DNA from: Struthidea cinerea
Lineage: Eukaryota; Chordata; Aves; Passeriformes; Corcoracidae
Assembly: GCA_013397865.1 (NCBI GenBank)
Contig: VZTI01001721.1
Location: 1,116,001 to 1,180,000 of the forward strand
Direction: 5' to 3'
DNA: 64,000 nucleotides
In this document: positions 37,901 to 48,600 of the stretch, in pieces
Numbering within the stretch: position 1 is the first letter of the stretch
Layout of the letters: every line of letters starts with the position of its first letter
The notes under the pieces: model-generated
The model's database searches: none
What the model was told of the DNA's origin: nothing
Seen by the model: the letters and a program-made list of their open reading frames with translations, nothing else
Position numbers and translations under genes: made by a program

Positions 37901-38730
37901 ATTCAGACCAGCCTTGAACTGATCTAACAGTGTTAGGTAAAAGACAGTAATAGGAAAACTGACAACCAGCATTTTCATTGACATATCATGGACTGAAACA
38001 GGGATCTGTAGAGCTGTGAGCAAACTCTTACACCTTGCATTAAACAGATGAGACCGTAAAGCCTGTGTTGGGTACAACTCACATAATCTCTGAATTGGCA
38101 GAGAAGGGACCCATTGTACTGTTTCACACCCAAGTGACATACGCTCAATGACTACATGTGTACAGATCATTCTAACCACTGAACTGTACTTTCTACAGTA
38201 AATAGTCTCAAACAGAAGACGTGTTACCCCTAATACTCTTGAGTGCAGCCTTCTAGTACCATTAATCCTTATAACCACCGCATCGGTGCTTTGCAGTAAT
38301 GACGCACGGGCAAGGACCTTACTCATCAGGTGGAAAATGCAAAGGCCCTTATTGCGCAGTCAGAATTCCCTAAATACCAGCACCCAACAGGATAGAACAT
38401 CATATAAACAGGAAGGATGTTCACCACAGTGTCTCCCAATCACCTGGGGTATTACACAGATTTCACCTATTATGGTAACAGGGAAACAATACCCTATAAG
38501 GCTACAAACTACAATTAACACTTCTCATAGGCCCAGTCTGTCCATAAACACACAATCTTCTCTCAGTCTGTCTCCGGTGACCTGGATGCATTCCCAGGGT
38601 CACCTCCGGGCCCAGGAAAGAAGCCCTCTCTTTGATCCTCAGGGCCTATCTCTCTACCACCACCTAGTGCACTCCAACAATGCTTGACTATGAGACAGAA
38701 CTGGTCACTCCAGCACAAATCTGATACAAC
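37901..38730. other. CpG-containing block of unknown origin
   Basis: This stretch is less AT-rich than both flanks and carries open frames on both strands (146 codons minus, 37886-38326; 133 codons plus, 38286-38687). Neither encodes anything recognisable. Part of it may be an old SINE. The rest (38260-38730) has TATA-like ATATAAAC near 38402 but no LTR end pair. It may be a decayed ERV or a conserved non-coding element. Confidence 0.3.
38030..38195 (-). mobile_element. Possible ancient tRNA-derived (MIR/CORE-like) SINE
   Basis: Read on the minus strand, TACAGTTCAGTGGTTAGAA (about 38189 to 38171) resembles a tRNA A-box region, and GGTGTGAAAC (38130-38121) is a weak B-box match about 47 nt downstream. 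The following text has MIR-style wording: 'ctctgcca', 'atgtgagtt' and 'ctcatctgtttaatg' in the expected order. The spacing between boxes is longer than in MIR, so another old SINE family or chance remains possible. A minus-strand open frame of 146 codons crosses it and has no known domain. Confidence 0.3.
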
Positions 38731-40203
38731 ACCATTTGCCTGCCTTTCTGAGAAGTGACTGCTTAATTTCTGTTAACATTGATTTTGCACGTGTAACACA
38801 TTTCTCTCTGCATTCCAAAAAACAATGCAGCAGTTTTCACAAAGCATGGCAGCTACAGATATTTAAAATAACAGCTGTTGTGGCAAGACCTGGGTATTAT
38901 AATGACATAGAACTGCATTTTATTAAAAATATAGAAAATATTCCTAACCAAAGAGAAATTTTCTTGATCCTGTTGTTATTTTTAAGATTGAATTTGTGTT
39001 ACCATGCAGTTGCTGACCAAACTTTTCTAAACTATACTGGTAACATATAATTTTAAAAAGCACACCAATAACTTTGCCTCACTAAACTACAGGTTGATGT
39101 AAATTTTACCTGACTATAATACATTCTAAATGAAATTCTATATTACAATAATCTGTTATATAACTCAATTCTTTACAAAGTTCCTGCAATGCAATTTTTA
39201 AAGTGTTTCTATGAACACTGCACCAGCATATCGTGGCACATAGCACACCTTCGGACACAGCACTTGCTATAGAATCTGTATAACATAACTCTTATAGACA
39301 GCAGCACTGAAACTTTTTGCCTTTAACAACTCAAAAAACTTAACTATGGAAATTCATCTGGGCATTCATCACAGAAAAAGGATTCATAGCCACTAATTAA
39401 GGATAATAAACTTAATACACTTTTACAGGCTTTAAGAGAGATTTTTCTCAGCCTTCATTGTCTGCAAGAAGTTAAACGAAAGGGAGTCTTACATTTTCCA
39501 CTTGTATTTCTTCAATTTCACCTGAAAGAAACTGGGGTCTTGGATTAGTAGTGGTATTTGGTCAAGTTTTGGGAGGTTTCCCTGACAACTTTATTGCTCA
39601 GTGGACACAAATTAGATTCAGCATGGTTCTATTGGATTTGACACGTTTTTTGATATGAGCATGTGTGCTAATCTGTCAAGTAAACATAGAACTTTTGTTG
39701 GTTTGGCCAGAAAACAACATACCTAGAGCTTGATCCATGTGACATCACTGTTTCTATTTCTAAGTGATTGCTGAGGAGTCAGCGAACATGTTCCTATGCT
39801 ATTTTAGTCTAAGGTTGGTGCAAAACCATTTTTCATCCTAACCTAATTGGCAATAAGTGATGTCAACAATCTGAGAAGACTGTTCATTTTTCTAATGGGG
39901 AAAAATAAAAATAATCCTTCCAATATGTTTTCTGGTCTCATGAGTCTGGTGCAATGTGTTGCTTTCCACTATTCAATTAGGTAAAGTTGGATAATTTCCT
40001 TCTTCCATTTGCACTCTTGGGAAGCCTGTGGGTCATGACTCTATTGTACGTTTGGCCCAGACCCAAGTGCATGACCTTTTCTTGAAAAACCTCTGATCCT
40101 TATGTTCGTTTATCTAAATACTGGAGGCTTGCTACTTCCATGTTCACACAGTTTATGAAACAGCCCCAGGTTACTGAGTTCTTAGATTCCTACAGGTTTC
40201 ATG
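38731..40203. other. AT-rich unique DNA, no gene recognised
   Basis: A 104-codon frame (+, 38736-39050) shows no motif. Nothing else was identified. Confidence 0.5.
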
Positions 40204-40376
40204 CATTGGATCAGTCTGCCCAGGGGAGCAGGTGAGTCACTGTTCCTGGAAGTGTTTAAAGAGATGTAGATGTGGCACTTAGGGGCATGGTTTAGTTGTG
40301 AATTTGGCAGTACTGGGTAAATGGTTAGATGTGATAATCTTGGAGGTCTTTTTCAATCTATGATATTCCATGATCC
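40204..40376 (+). mobile_element. CR1 LINE 3' tail (second end type)
   Basis: It reads 'tctgcccaggggagcaggtgagtcactgttcctggaagtgtttaaagagatgtagatgtggcacttagggg' and ends at 'tttttcaatctatgatattcc'. The phrase 'gatgtggcacttaggg.catggttta' is shared with the CR1 ending at 63.2 kb and absent from the other copies, so these two form a distinct 3'-end subfamily. Confidence 0.9.
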
Positions 40377-42927
40377 TCTATCCTACTCATCAGACAAGGA
40401 TGCCTTCACTGATTTGCAAGGCACATGTTGGTTATTGCAGCTGTAGCAGTACTGCCTGTCACTGGGCTGCTCCTCGATATTTCAGCTGAAACTTGACTAT
40501 CACTAAGGAGGTCTCAGGGTACTCGTGGCCCATTTCAATGCAATGACAACCAAATGCTGTTTAGCAGGAATTAGCTGCAGTGAACTGGTTCCGCTGGAAA
40601 TGGATCAAGGACTGCTTCTCCACAGCTGTGACATCAGTTAAGGAACTATTATATTTCTACTCCTCAGCCCTTAATTTCCTCATGGTTTTCACCTGTCACC
40701 TCCTGCCCAGTCTACCTTCCAGAAGGCATTTTGTTTCACCCAACAGAGCTGATTGTTCACTGATCTTTTTGATACTGCTTCAAGTTGTGATCACAGAAAA
40801 CAGTATAACTTGTTCATGGGAGGTTGGAAGAGGTTCATTATTTGGTTAGGGCACGTTTGTAGACTCAGGCCCACAGAAACAAAGAAAGATAGTACACAAA
40901 TCAAGAAATGTTAGAACAAGCTTTGAAATTTGACCTTCTAATTTGTATGTCCAGATACTATGTCATGAATATCAATTTCTTGAATAAAGCATTGGAAAGT
41001 AACTGGAATTTGTTGGTTATATTTCTACATTACTTTGTGTGAATGACACAGATTTTACTTTCCAAGTCTGGCTGTGGAATTTCACCCCATTATCATTCAC
41101 TCATTCATTTGACTGGAAATTGGGTGGTGATTTCGTTCCATGATTTTGACAGTGTAAAACATGTTTTCATTCTTTCTCAATTTACAGGTACACCGGACTT
41201 ATAAACTACTGTGTAACCAAGTACAGCTGGATTGGACTGGAACTTCTGACAACTCAAGGAGATTTACCATGGGGGTCATAAGACAAGATGGATTCCTCGG
41301 TCAAGTGCAAGATTTCATCCAGAAAGTATCCTTACCCCATAAGAAGCCAACCTTTATATCCTCCCTCTTTGGCATGACATTTAGAGTGCAGTTTTCTTCA
41401 GGTCCCTTAAAGCTTGTAGGCATGATTGAAATTTAAAAAGAATTTCCAGTGTTGAACTTGGATAACTCTGAATGCCAGTTCCTAGCTTTATGGCAGGGTC
41501 TACTGAAAGAAGAGAAAGGAGTCTTAAAGACCATTAAACTTCTCATTGCCCACTCTTAACCTCCACTACCTCTAGAACTCTGCTTACTAAAAGTCCAGAA
41601 GGTGGCATTAATCATTTAACCTGTTGGTTGGACATCTGTATAACATCAGACATATGAGGTTTAAATACAGAGCTGAGCAATTCAGACTGAATAGCAACAC
41701 AAAGCTGTTACGTTTGCATAAGCCAATGGAATACTTCAAAGTAATTTAAGGTTCACTTCAATATTTTTGACAGCATTTATCATATTGTTTAAGTAAGTCA
41801 TAGTAACAAAGCCACTGTTTAATCATCATACACAGAGCATGGCAGCAATTGCATTGCATCTTGTTCCAGAGAAAAGATTCATGTATACAAAATAGAAAGT
41901 ATATTTCTAACTTTTAGACAAAAATCTGCTGTTGTTTTTCAACACTATACAAAAGTTTTAACTATCAGGGCACCTCGAGTGGTGATACAGTATATGTATG
42001 TTTCTTAGAGCTGGTTGAAACTTATTCAGTGAAACTCTAATTTGCTGAAACATACTATTATGTCAAAGTTAAAAATATTTCAGTAAAGTTCATTACTTTT
42101 GGAAGTAATCATATTGTGAGGGGAAAAATGAGGTGATAAATTCTCCAGTGTTGTAAGTGTTGGGAAACCAGGCATAACAGGGATTTGAACTGGAATCTTT
42201 GGACAGTGTCCCAGCCATCACCTCCCATTGTAATCATGAAGTAGGAATTTATGTGTCAGTTTAAAAAATGATAATTCAATGCCATTCCAGTGATAGAAAA
42301 TAAATTGGAAAGCTTTTGTTTGCATGCCAGTGTACTACAAAATACATTCAAGTTCCACAGAGGGTTTTCACAAAATGAAACCACTGTTCTTTGGTCAAGT
42401 CTGATATTTTAACACATTTGTTTTGCTCCTGGGAAAACTGGCATAGTAATTTTAAAAGGTATTCAATATATCAGTGGTTCAGAAAAAGCATGGGGATAAA
42501 TCTACCTACAAAGGTAATGACAGAGCTCAGGAGTGAAGAAAATTTTTCATTTGCAAAGTCTTGGGATGTAGGGTATTGTGCTCCACAGGTACAGTTCCCT
42601 GAGTAAGCAGCAAACCTGCACTACAAGGGCTTTAGTACATTTCCACAGAGACTGCTGGTAAACTCACAGATTTCTGCTAAATTAGTTATTTGGAAACCAC
42701 TTGCTGCAGGGTCTGTTCTTTGCAACTGCTGTTCAATCTCCCAGGAGACACAGTGTGATACTTTTGCATGTAAGAGGCTCTTTTGGTCCTCTTATTTTGC
42801 TTTCTCCCGTGTATAGAAGGTTTTGCTTTAGAAGACAGTATCTAATTGGTTTCATCCCAACACCACAGAACCGAGTTGTAGTAGGTCAGTAGCTTCTTCT
42901 GCCATGTAAAGCTACAGGGCTAACTCA
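40377..42927. other. Unique DNA, no gene recognised
   Basis: A polypyrimidine-AG acceptor-like site at about 41170-41187 precedes a 91-codon frame (41161-41436), but the peptide has no recognisable domain. The rest is AT-rich. Confidence 0.5.
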
Positions 42928-43105
42928 TAACAAAAAAAAGCCCAAAAGCAAAGCAAACCAAACCAAATCACCACCACCAACAACAAAAACCCAACAAAAA
43001 AACCCTAAACCCAAGACAAAACAAAACAAACAAACCAAAAAAACAACTCCAGCCTCCCCCAAAAAAACCCCAAACAAAAAAACTAAAACAACAACAACAA
43101 AACCC
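42928..43105. repeat. A/C-rich low-complexity stretch
   Basis: About 180 bp of almost pure A and C on the + strand, made of varied CAAA, CCAAA, CAC and CAA units with no fixed period. A single AAACCCTAAACCC lies inside and resembles a plant telomere unit, but it is not repeated. It is probably a degenerate microsatellite or an expanded A-tail. Confidence 0.85.
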
Positions 43106-44109
43106 TGAGCCTACCATAGCAAAAGACATTATGTTAATTTATGTGTACTAAATAGCATACGTCTTCCTCAAAGGAATTCCTAAGGCCACCTCAAACTGCT
43201 GTCTTCACCCAAAATTCCAAAAACACAGGGGAAAGGTTTTCTGTGCTATTATTGTTATCTTTGGTTGCTTTTAGAATTCCGCACAGATATGTGTTTTTTC
43301 CCTTGAACAGTGAATACTTTTCATGGCTGCTCCCTAGGATGACCTCTAGATGAACAGACACTCCTGCATTGCCCTGTTCAATAACAATTGTGTTGTTCTT
43401 TCAAAATTTCAGTGGGGTCTAATGAGTTTTAAGTTTTAAAAATTTTGAAGAGTTTTGGAAATCCTTTACTTGACATTTAAGCTGCAAAACAAAGCAGAGT
43501 GGATGCAGTGTACTTCATGCAGGCATTATGTGGTGAGAGGAAACTTTTTTGCTGTGAACAGCAATACTCTACTGAGGAAAAAAAGGAAGAGAATGAAGAA
43601 ATAAAAGAAATGAAATAGCACAAGAAAATTTAAAAGCTGTCTTTGTCTAGTTTAACTTTGTTTTCAAAGCAGCAAACACTACTGTTCAGGATTTCATTCT
43701 TCTCCCTACATGGTTATTGTGGGTAGGAAAACTGACTGCTTTCAATAAAGCCACTCCTGAATAAATGTGCTTTTGCCCCTGACTAAGATGAGTTTAACCA
43801 ATCAACAGAGGAAGAACAGCACAAGTCTTCCCCAGTCAACCATTTCTATATGATTCCTTTGCACTGAAAAGTTCAGTGAAAATTAAAAAAAAAATCATTC
43901 TGGTTTTATTAATGTGTTATATACATGTATACATATATGTATAGTATAAAAATTCTATACATGTGCATATAGAATGTTTTTAATTTGTCTGCTATGTAAT
44001 CAGTGCTTTGTTTTCACTTTTTATGTGAAAAACATAAAAAGTGTTCACAGAGAGGTTGTGGTCTCCAAGGCAAGAAGTCCTAATCATGCACACCAGGATC
44101 CATACCTGG
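43106..44109. other. AT-rich unique DNA with two hairpins
   Basis: ATTCTATA/TATAGAAT pair at 43952-43975 and a 12-bp stem lies at 44015-44043. No gene recognised. Confidence 0.55.
44015..44043. repeat. Perfect 12-bp inverted repeat
   Basis: CACTTTTTATGT (44015-44026) and ACATAAAAAGTG (44032-44043) are exact reverse complements around the loop GAAAA. It sits about 70 bp upstream of the longest CR1 copy. The short stem and A/T content make a functional RNA unlikely. Confidence 0.85.
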
Positions 44110-45339
44110 ATGTGATTTGAGACAGCCAGCATGGCTTCAATGAGGGAAAATCCTGTCTGACCAGCCTAGGGTAATCTACAATGGAGTATCAGTGCATAGG
44201 GGAAGAGTTACAGATATCCTTTATATAGAGTTCTGTGGCACCTTTGACACGGTCTCCCATAACATCCCGCTCTCTAAATTGAAGTGAAGGATTTAATGGG
44301 TGTACTGTGAAGTGGGTAAGGAATTGCTTGGATGGTTGCATCCAGAGGGTAGCGATCGATGGCTCAGAGTCCTGACGGGCATCAGTGACAAGTGGTGTTC
44401 CTCAGGGGTCCATGCTGGGATCAGCATTATTTAGTATGTTCATTAATAATAAAGTGATTAAGTTCACCCTCATCATATTTGCACATAACACCCAGCTCAG
44501 TTGTGCAGTTGACACACCTGATGGACAGAGGGACCTGGATAAGCTTGAGAAGTGGATCTTTGGGATTCTCATGAGGTTTAACAAGACCCAGTGCAAAGTG
44601 CTGCACCTGGGTTGGGGCAACCCCTGGTATCAACACAGACTGGGGGATGAACAGAGTGACAGCAGCTCTGTTGAGAAGAACTTGGGGGTGCTGGTGGGTG
44701 AGAGGCTGGACAGGAGCTGGCCATGTGCACTCACAGCCCAGAAAGCCAAATGTATCCTGGCTGTATCCAAAGCAGTGAGACCAGCAGGGCAAGGGAGGGG
44801 ATTCTGCACCTCTTCTTTGCTCTGGTGAGACTCCACCTGGAGTGCTGCATCCAGCACAGGAAGGAAATGGACCTGTTGGAGGGAATCCAGAGGAGGGGCA
44901 CCAAGATGATCAGGGGATGGAGCACTTCTTCTATGAGGAAAGGCTGAGAGAATTGGGTTTGCTCAGTTTGGAAAAGAGAAGGCTTCGGGGTGACCTAATT
45001 GCAGCTTTCCGGTACTTAAAGGGGACATAAAAAAGAGGGAGGGACTTTTACAAGAGCATGTAGTGATAGGACTGCGGGTAGTGGCTCTAATCTGAAAGAA
45101 GTTAGGTTTAGATCAGATATTAGGAAAAAATTCTGTGAGGTGGTGAGGCACTGGAACAGACTGCCCAGAAAAGCTGTGGATGCCCCATCCGTGGAGGTGT
45201 TCAAGGCCAGTCTGGATGGGGCTCTGAGCCACCTGATCTAGTTGAGGGTGTCCCTGCCCACGGCAGGGAGGTTGGAACTAGATGACCTCCAAAATCCCCT
45301 TCGAATCCAAACCATTCTATGATTCTATCCTTCTATGAT
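44110..45339 (+). mobile_element. CR1 LINE, about 1.2 kb, longest copy in the window
   Basis: The copy runs from within the RT domain to the 3' end. A 147-codon frame (44385-44828) covers the segment TSGVPQGSMLG through the C-terminal part of RT. The catalytic box is FAHN instead of FADD at 44478-44489, so the key aspartates are lost. Further on come 'cttgggggtgctggtgggtgagaggctggac', 'gagactccacctggagtgctgcatcc', 'gaggaaaggctgagagaattggg' and the tail 'ctgcccacggcagggaggttggaacta'. It ends ATTCTATGATTCTATCC. The 5' part of ORF2 and all of ORF1 are absent (5' truncation). Stops in several places make it inactive. Confidence 0.93.
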
Positions 45340-45640
45340 GTTAAAGGAAAAACTATCCCTAAGGAAACCTGTGGAGTGCATATGCAATACAAGTAAGGTG
45401 TAGAATCTCTGTTCGGAGTTCACCTTCGCGTAATTGTGGCCTGTGTGGTGTTGACAGGAAAAATCCCTCGGAAGCAGCCACAAGAGGGAGCAGGTATAAA
45501 ACAGAGCAGCTATAAAAACACGGGCAGCTGGTCTGTAGAGTAGAGGGTGATGTTCTCTTGAGTTCCCTTTCAAAGCAAAGTAGTTTGCTGGTCTCTCCAG
45601 CAAAACCTCATGACAAATGTCTGCTGTTACAATTTCCCCC
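45340..45640 (+). promoter_or_regulatory. Promoter-like segment with two TATA boxes, possible LTR
   Basis: TATAAAA occurs at 45495-45501 and again at 45511-45517, with a GC-richer upstream stretch. The latter includes CCACAAGAGGGAGCAGG (45478-45494), close to a CTCF core with two mismatches. The segment ends at CTGCTGTTACA near 45631, a common style of LTR 3' end, and lies directly behind a CR1. No start point, duplication or coding frame could be fixed. It may be a short solo LTR. Confidence 0.3.
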
Positions 45641-48600
45641 CTTTTCTTTCCTTCATGGAATAGCTCTTTATTTGAGATATATAGGCTATTTCCAATGTTT
45701 TTCTAAAATTCTTCCTGGAATTAGAATTATTGTCTTTGAAACAGTTTCTGTGTTCTGGTAAAAATAGATGGGGTTCTCCTATCTGAATAATGTGTTTTCT
45801 ATGGTGGCAATGAAGGCAGTGAGCTAAAATTCACTGGAAAATTTAAAAAAAAAATGAGAAAAACAGAGAAATATTCATTTCCAGTGTTAGTTGAAATATA
45901 TATTCCCCATGGAAGAAAAAAATGATCAATGTTTAGCGCCACAGTATCACCAATGGACTGGACAGAAAATAAGCAGAAGCAATGATGAGAAGCTCATTAT
46001 TTAATTTTATTTTTAGGTTTGTTTTCTAGGTAGGAGTAGTACAAGTGTTTTAGTGAAGTTTGTCTTCTACACTTTCTCTGAAATAAAGGCATAATTACAC
46101 AGCAAAAACTCAGATTCGACCTCAGAAAAAGTTACACAGTAACAGAAGTAGGCTTGAGAGAAAACTATGTGAAAAATATCGAGGGTATTATGGAAGGAAA
46201 TTCAGAAATAAAGCTGGTTTCCTCCACGTTCTCACTGTACTTTCACTGAAGTATTTATGTGTTTAATACTGAAGGGTTAAGTGGAGCCCTGATGGAAGAA
46301 CTGCTAAAGCAATCTCCTGCATATGCAGCTCGGCTTGTTTCTGCACACAAACCCTGCTCAATGCTGCAGCAGAGGAGGAGACACAATGGCACACGTGCAT
46401 TGGTACAGTTCCAGGAGAGAGTTCATGTTATGATTTACTACAAGACCAAATCTTTACTAAGCTGTTAGTATCATTTATGTACATATTATAGCACATCTAT
46501 ACTGTCTGTCATACCGATCAGTTTCAAATACTACACAGATGTCTGTGTGCAACCTTTATTAAGAAATTATGAATAATAGTTTTGTTGAGATTACACTGTG
46601 TCATTGAATAACAAAATGTAGGATAGCCATGAGACTACAACCTCACTCCACGTCAAAGGTCTGAATTAGCAAAGCAGTTAGTGACACTTTCCAGGTACTT
46701 GAAATGTAGTTCTTTGTCTTAGATGAACAGGAAAATGGTTTGTTTAGTTGAAAAATACTGATGGAAACAAACAAAATTAGGTTTTGCTTTCATCACTTCC
46801 ATGATTTATCAATCTAAACATCTAAATTCTTTAGCAAAACTGTTGTAAAAAAATTTATGCTGATTCTAGTAAAGTCTGTGAATAAATTCAACTGATTTTA
46901 AATTTCTTTCAGCAATTGCCATGAAGAGGAAGCTAAGGCTGCATAGCATGGAAAAACCAAAACCCAGACATGAATTTTCTAGACTTGCTAACAAGACTGT
47001 AGTCTTCCTCATCAGTGTTAACTATCCCAGTGCACTGCCATGTAAGCAGATGTTACTTAACATCTAAATATCACCGTTACAGTGGCTTTCAAGCTTGAAG
47101 TATTTGTTTCCTTATACAGTTTCTAGAAGTGACCAGGAAATTCTCAGCTGCCCAGATGACTTCATGTAAGCTTACTGCACCCTGTTTTCTTTTTACTGAA
47201 GCCATCTCTATGGATTCTTGATGATCACTTTTTGATTTGGCCATAAAACTGATCTTACCTTCCAGAAACTTTGTATTGCTGACAAAAAAAAAATTAACAA
47301 TAATACCAAAGTATTATGTTCATTTTGCAGTTGTTTAAATTTTATCTCTTGACCATAATGCATGATGAAACTTTCAAAGAGATGTTGCTCTGCCTAAAGC
47401 TGCACATAAGAGTATTGTGTGCAAATCTGTAAGCAAAGTAAATTTGTGAGTGGCTTCTTAAATGCCACAGACTTTGTGTCTTCCTTTTCACATGTGAAAA
47501 ATGGGTTACAAATTGTATGAGCCAAAAGCGGGCAAAACATTGCTATTCTGATTCGTTTGCTTTTATGTTCCCTTTGGACAGGCACAAAGAAGCAAAGGAA
47601 ATGTGGCACTCACTCTCTGCCCTGTGTCAATTTATTCTCATTATAGAAAACCTCCAAGAGAGGGAAATGTTATGTGCCATGTCGGGGAATATGTAGATAG
47701 AGTACCTTGCATAAAGAAACGAGTATCAGAATCATCTTTAACTGTCCTCTGGTTGACTATAGAAAAGGCCTTCATGACCCTGCTACTGCTGTATATTTTC
47801 TATGTATGTTATTGTCAGTCAGGAGAAAGATAATGCTGAGTACTCTGAGGTACTAGAATTACTGTCTGAGCATTTCACATAGATTTTGTTGCTATTTGTT
47901 TTTATTCTGAATTTCCTGTTCAATTTAGTGCTTTGGCATCTTAGTGCATCCAACCCTGGGGTGCCTCCAGGCTATATCCTTAGCCCATTCTGCACAAGAA
48001 ATTAAATGAAATGAAGAAAATGATTGCTCTCAGCCAGCTTGTGCTATCTGGGAAATGGGATTTCCACCACCCTGCTGGTATGAAAGATGAAAACAAAAGG
48101 TTGACCAATATGAAAGCTAAAGCTTGAATATATTTTCAGCTCAACTCTTTTTGTGGAACAAAATGTTCTTTTAGAATTTCTTCTACATATTGACTTATCT
48201 GAGTAAACAGCCCTTAGTTAATAATGCAGAACACATGGTCCTGTTTTGATAAGCACATCCCCAGGGATTTATGCCATTCAATTTGAACAGAGCTACTAGT
48301 CATATATTTTTGTACCAAAACCTGGGCAGCTCATGTTAATTTATGGTCAACAAAGACTTTTTGAGTCCTTTGCTAATCACTATTGAAATGAAATGTGAAG
48401 TACAGTGATTTTAAGGACTCTATGAGGCCTACCCTATCAGATAATGCTTAAAATTGTCATTCGGGTTTGGGGATGGAAATAAGAAAGTCAGAACAATGCT
48501 CTGGATCTCATTTGGGTAAAAGGGCAGAGTGCACTGGGTCCATTTCAATTTCATGCTCCTTAGTACCAAGATGCTTATCAGAATGTCTTAGCCTGGAGAT

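Noticed and set aside
37886..38326. 146-codon minus-strand open frame
   Set aside because: It begins in a CpG-containing block, crosses a probable SINE relic and ends in the CR1 tail; no protein family is recognisable.
41161..41436. Acceptor-like site followed by a 91-codon frame, considered as an exon
   Set aside because: The peptide shows no domain and there is no matching downstream donor or flanking exon.
42990..43015. CCCTAAACCC as interstitial telomere sequence
   Set aside because: A single plant-type unit inside an irregular A/C-rich stretch; no vertebrate TTAGGG array.
44385..44828. 147-codon frame as an active reverse transcriptase
   Set aside because: The catalytic aspartates are replaced and the element is truncated at its 5' end.
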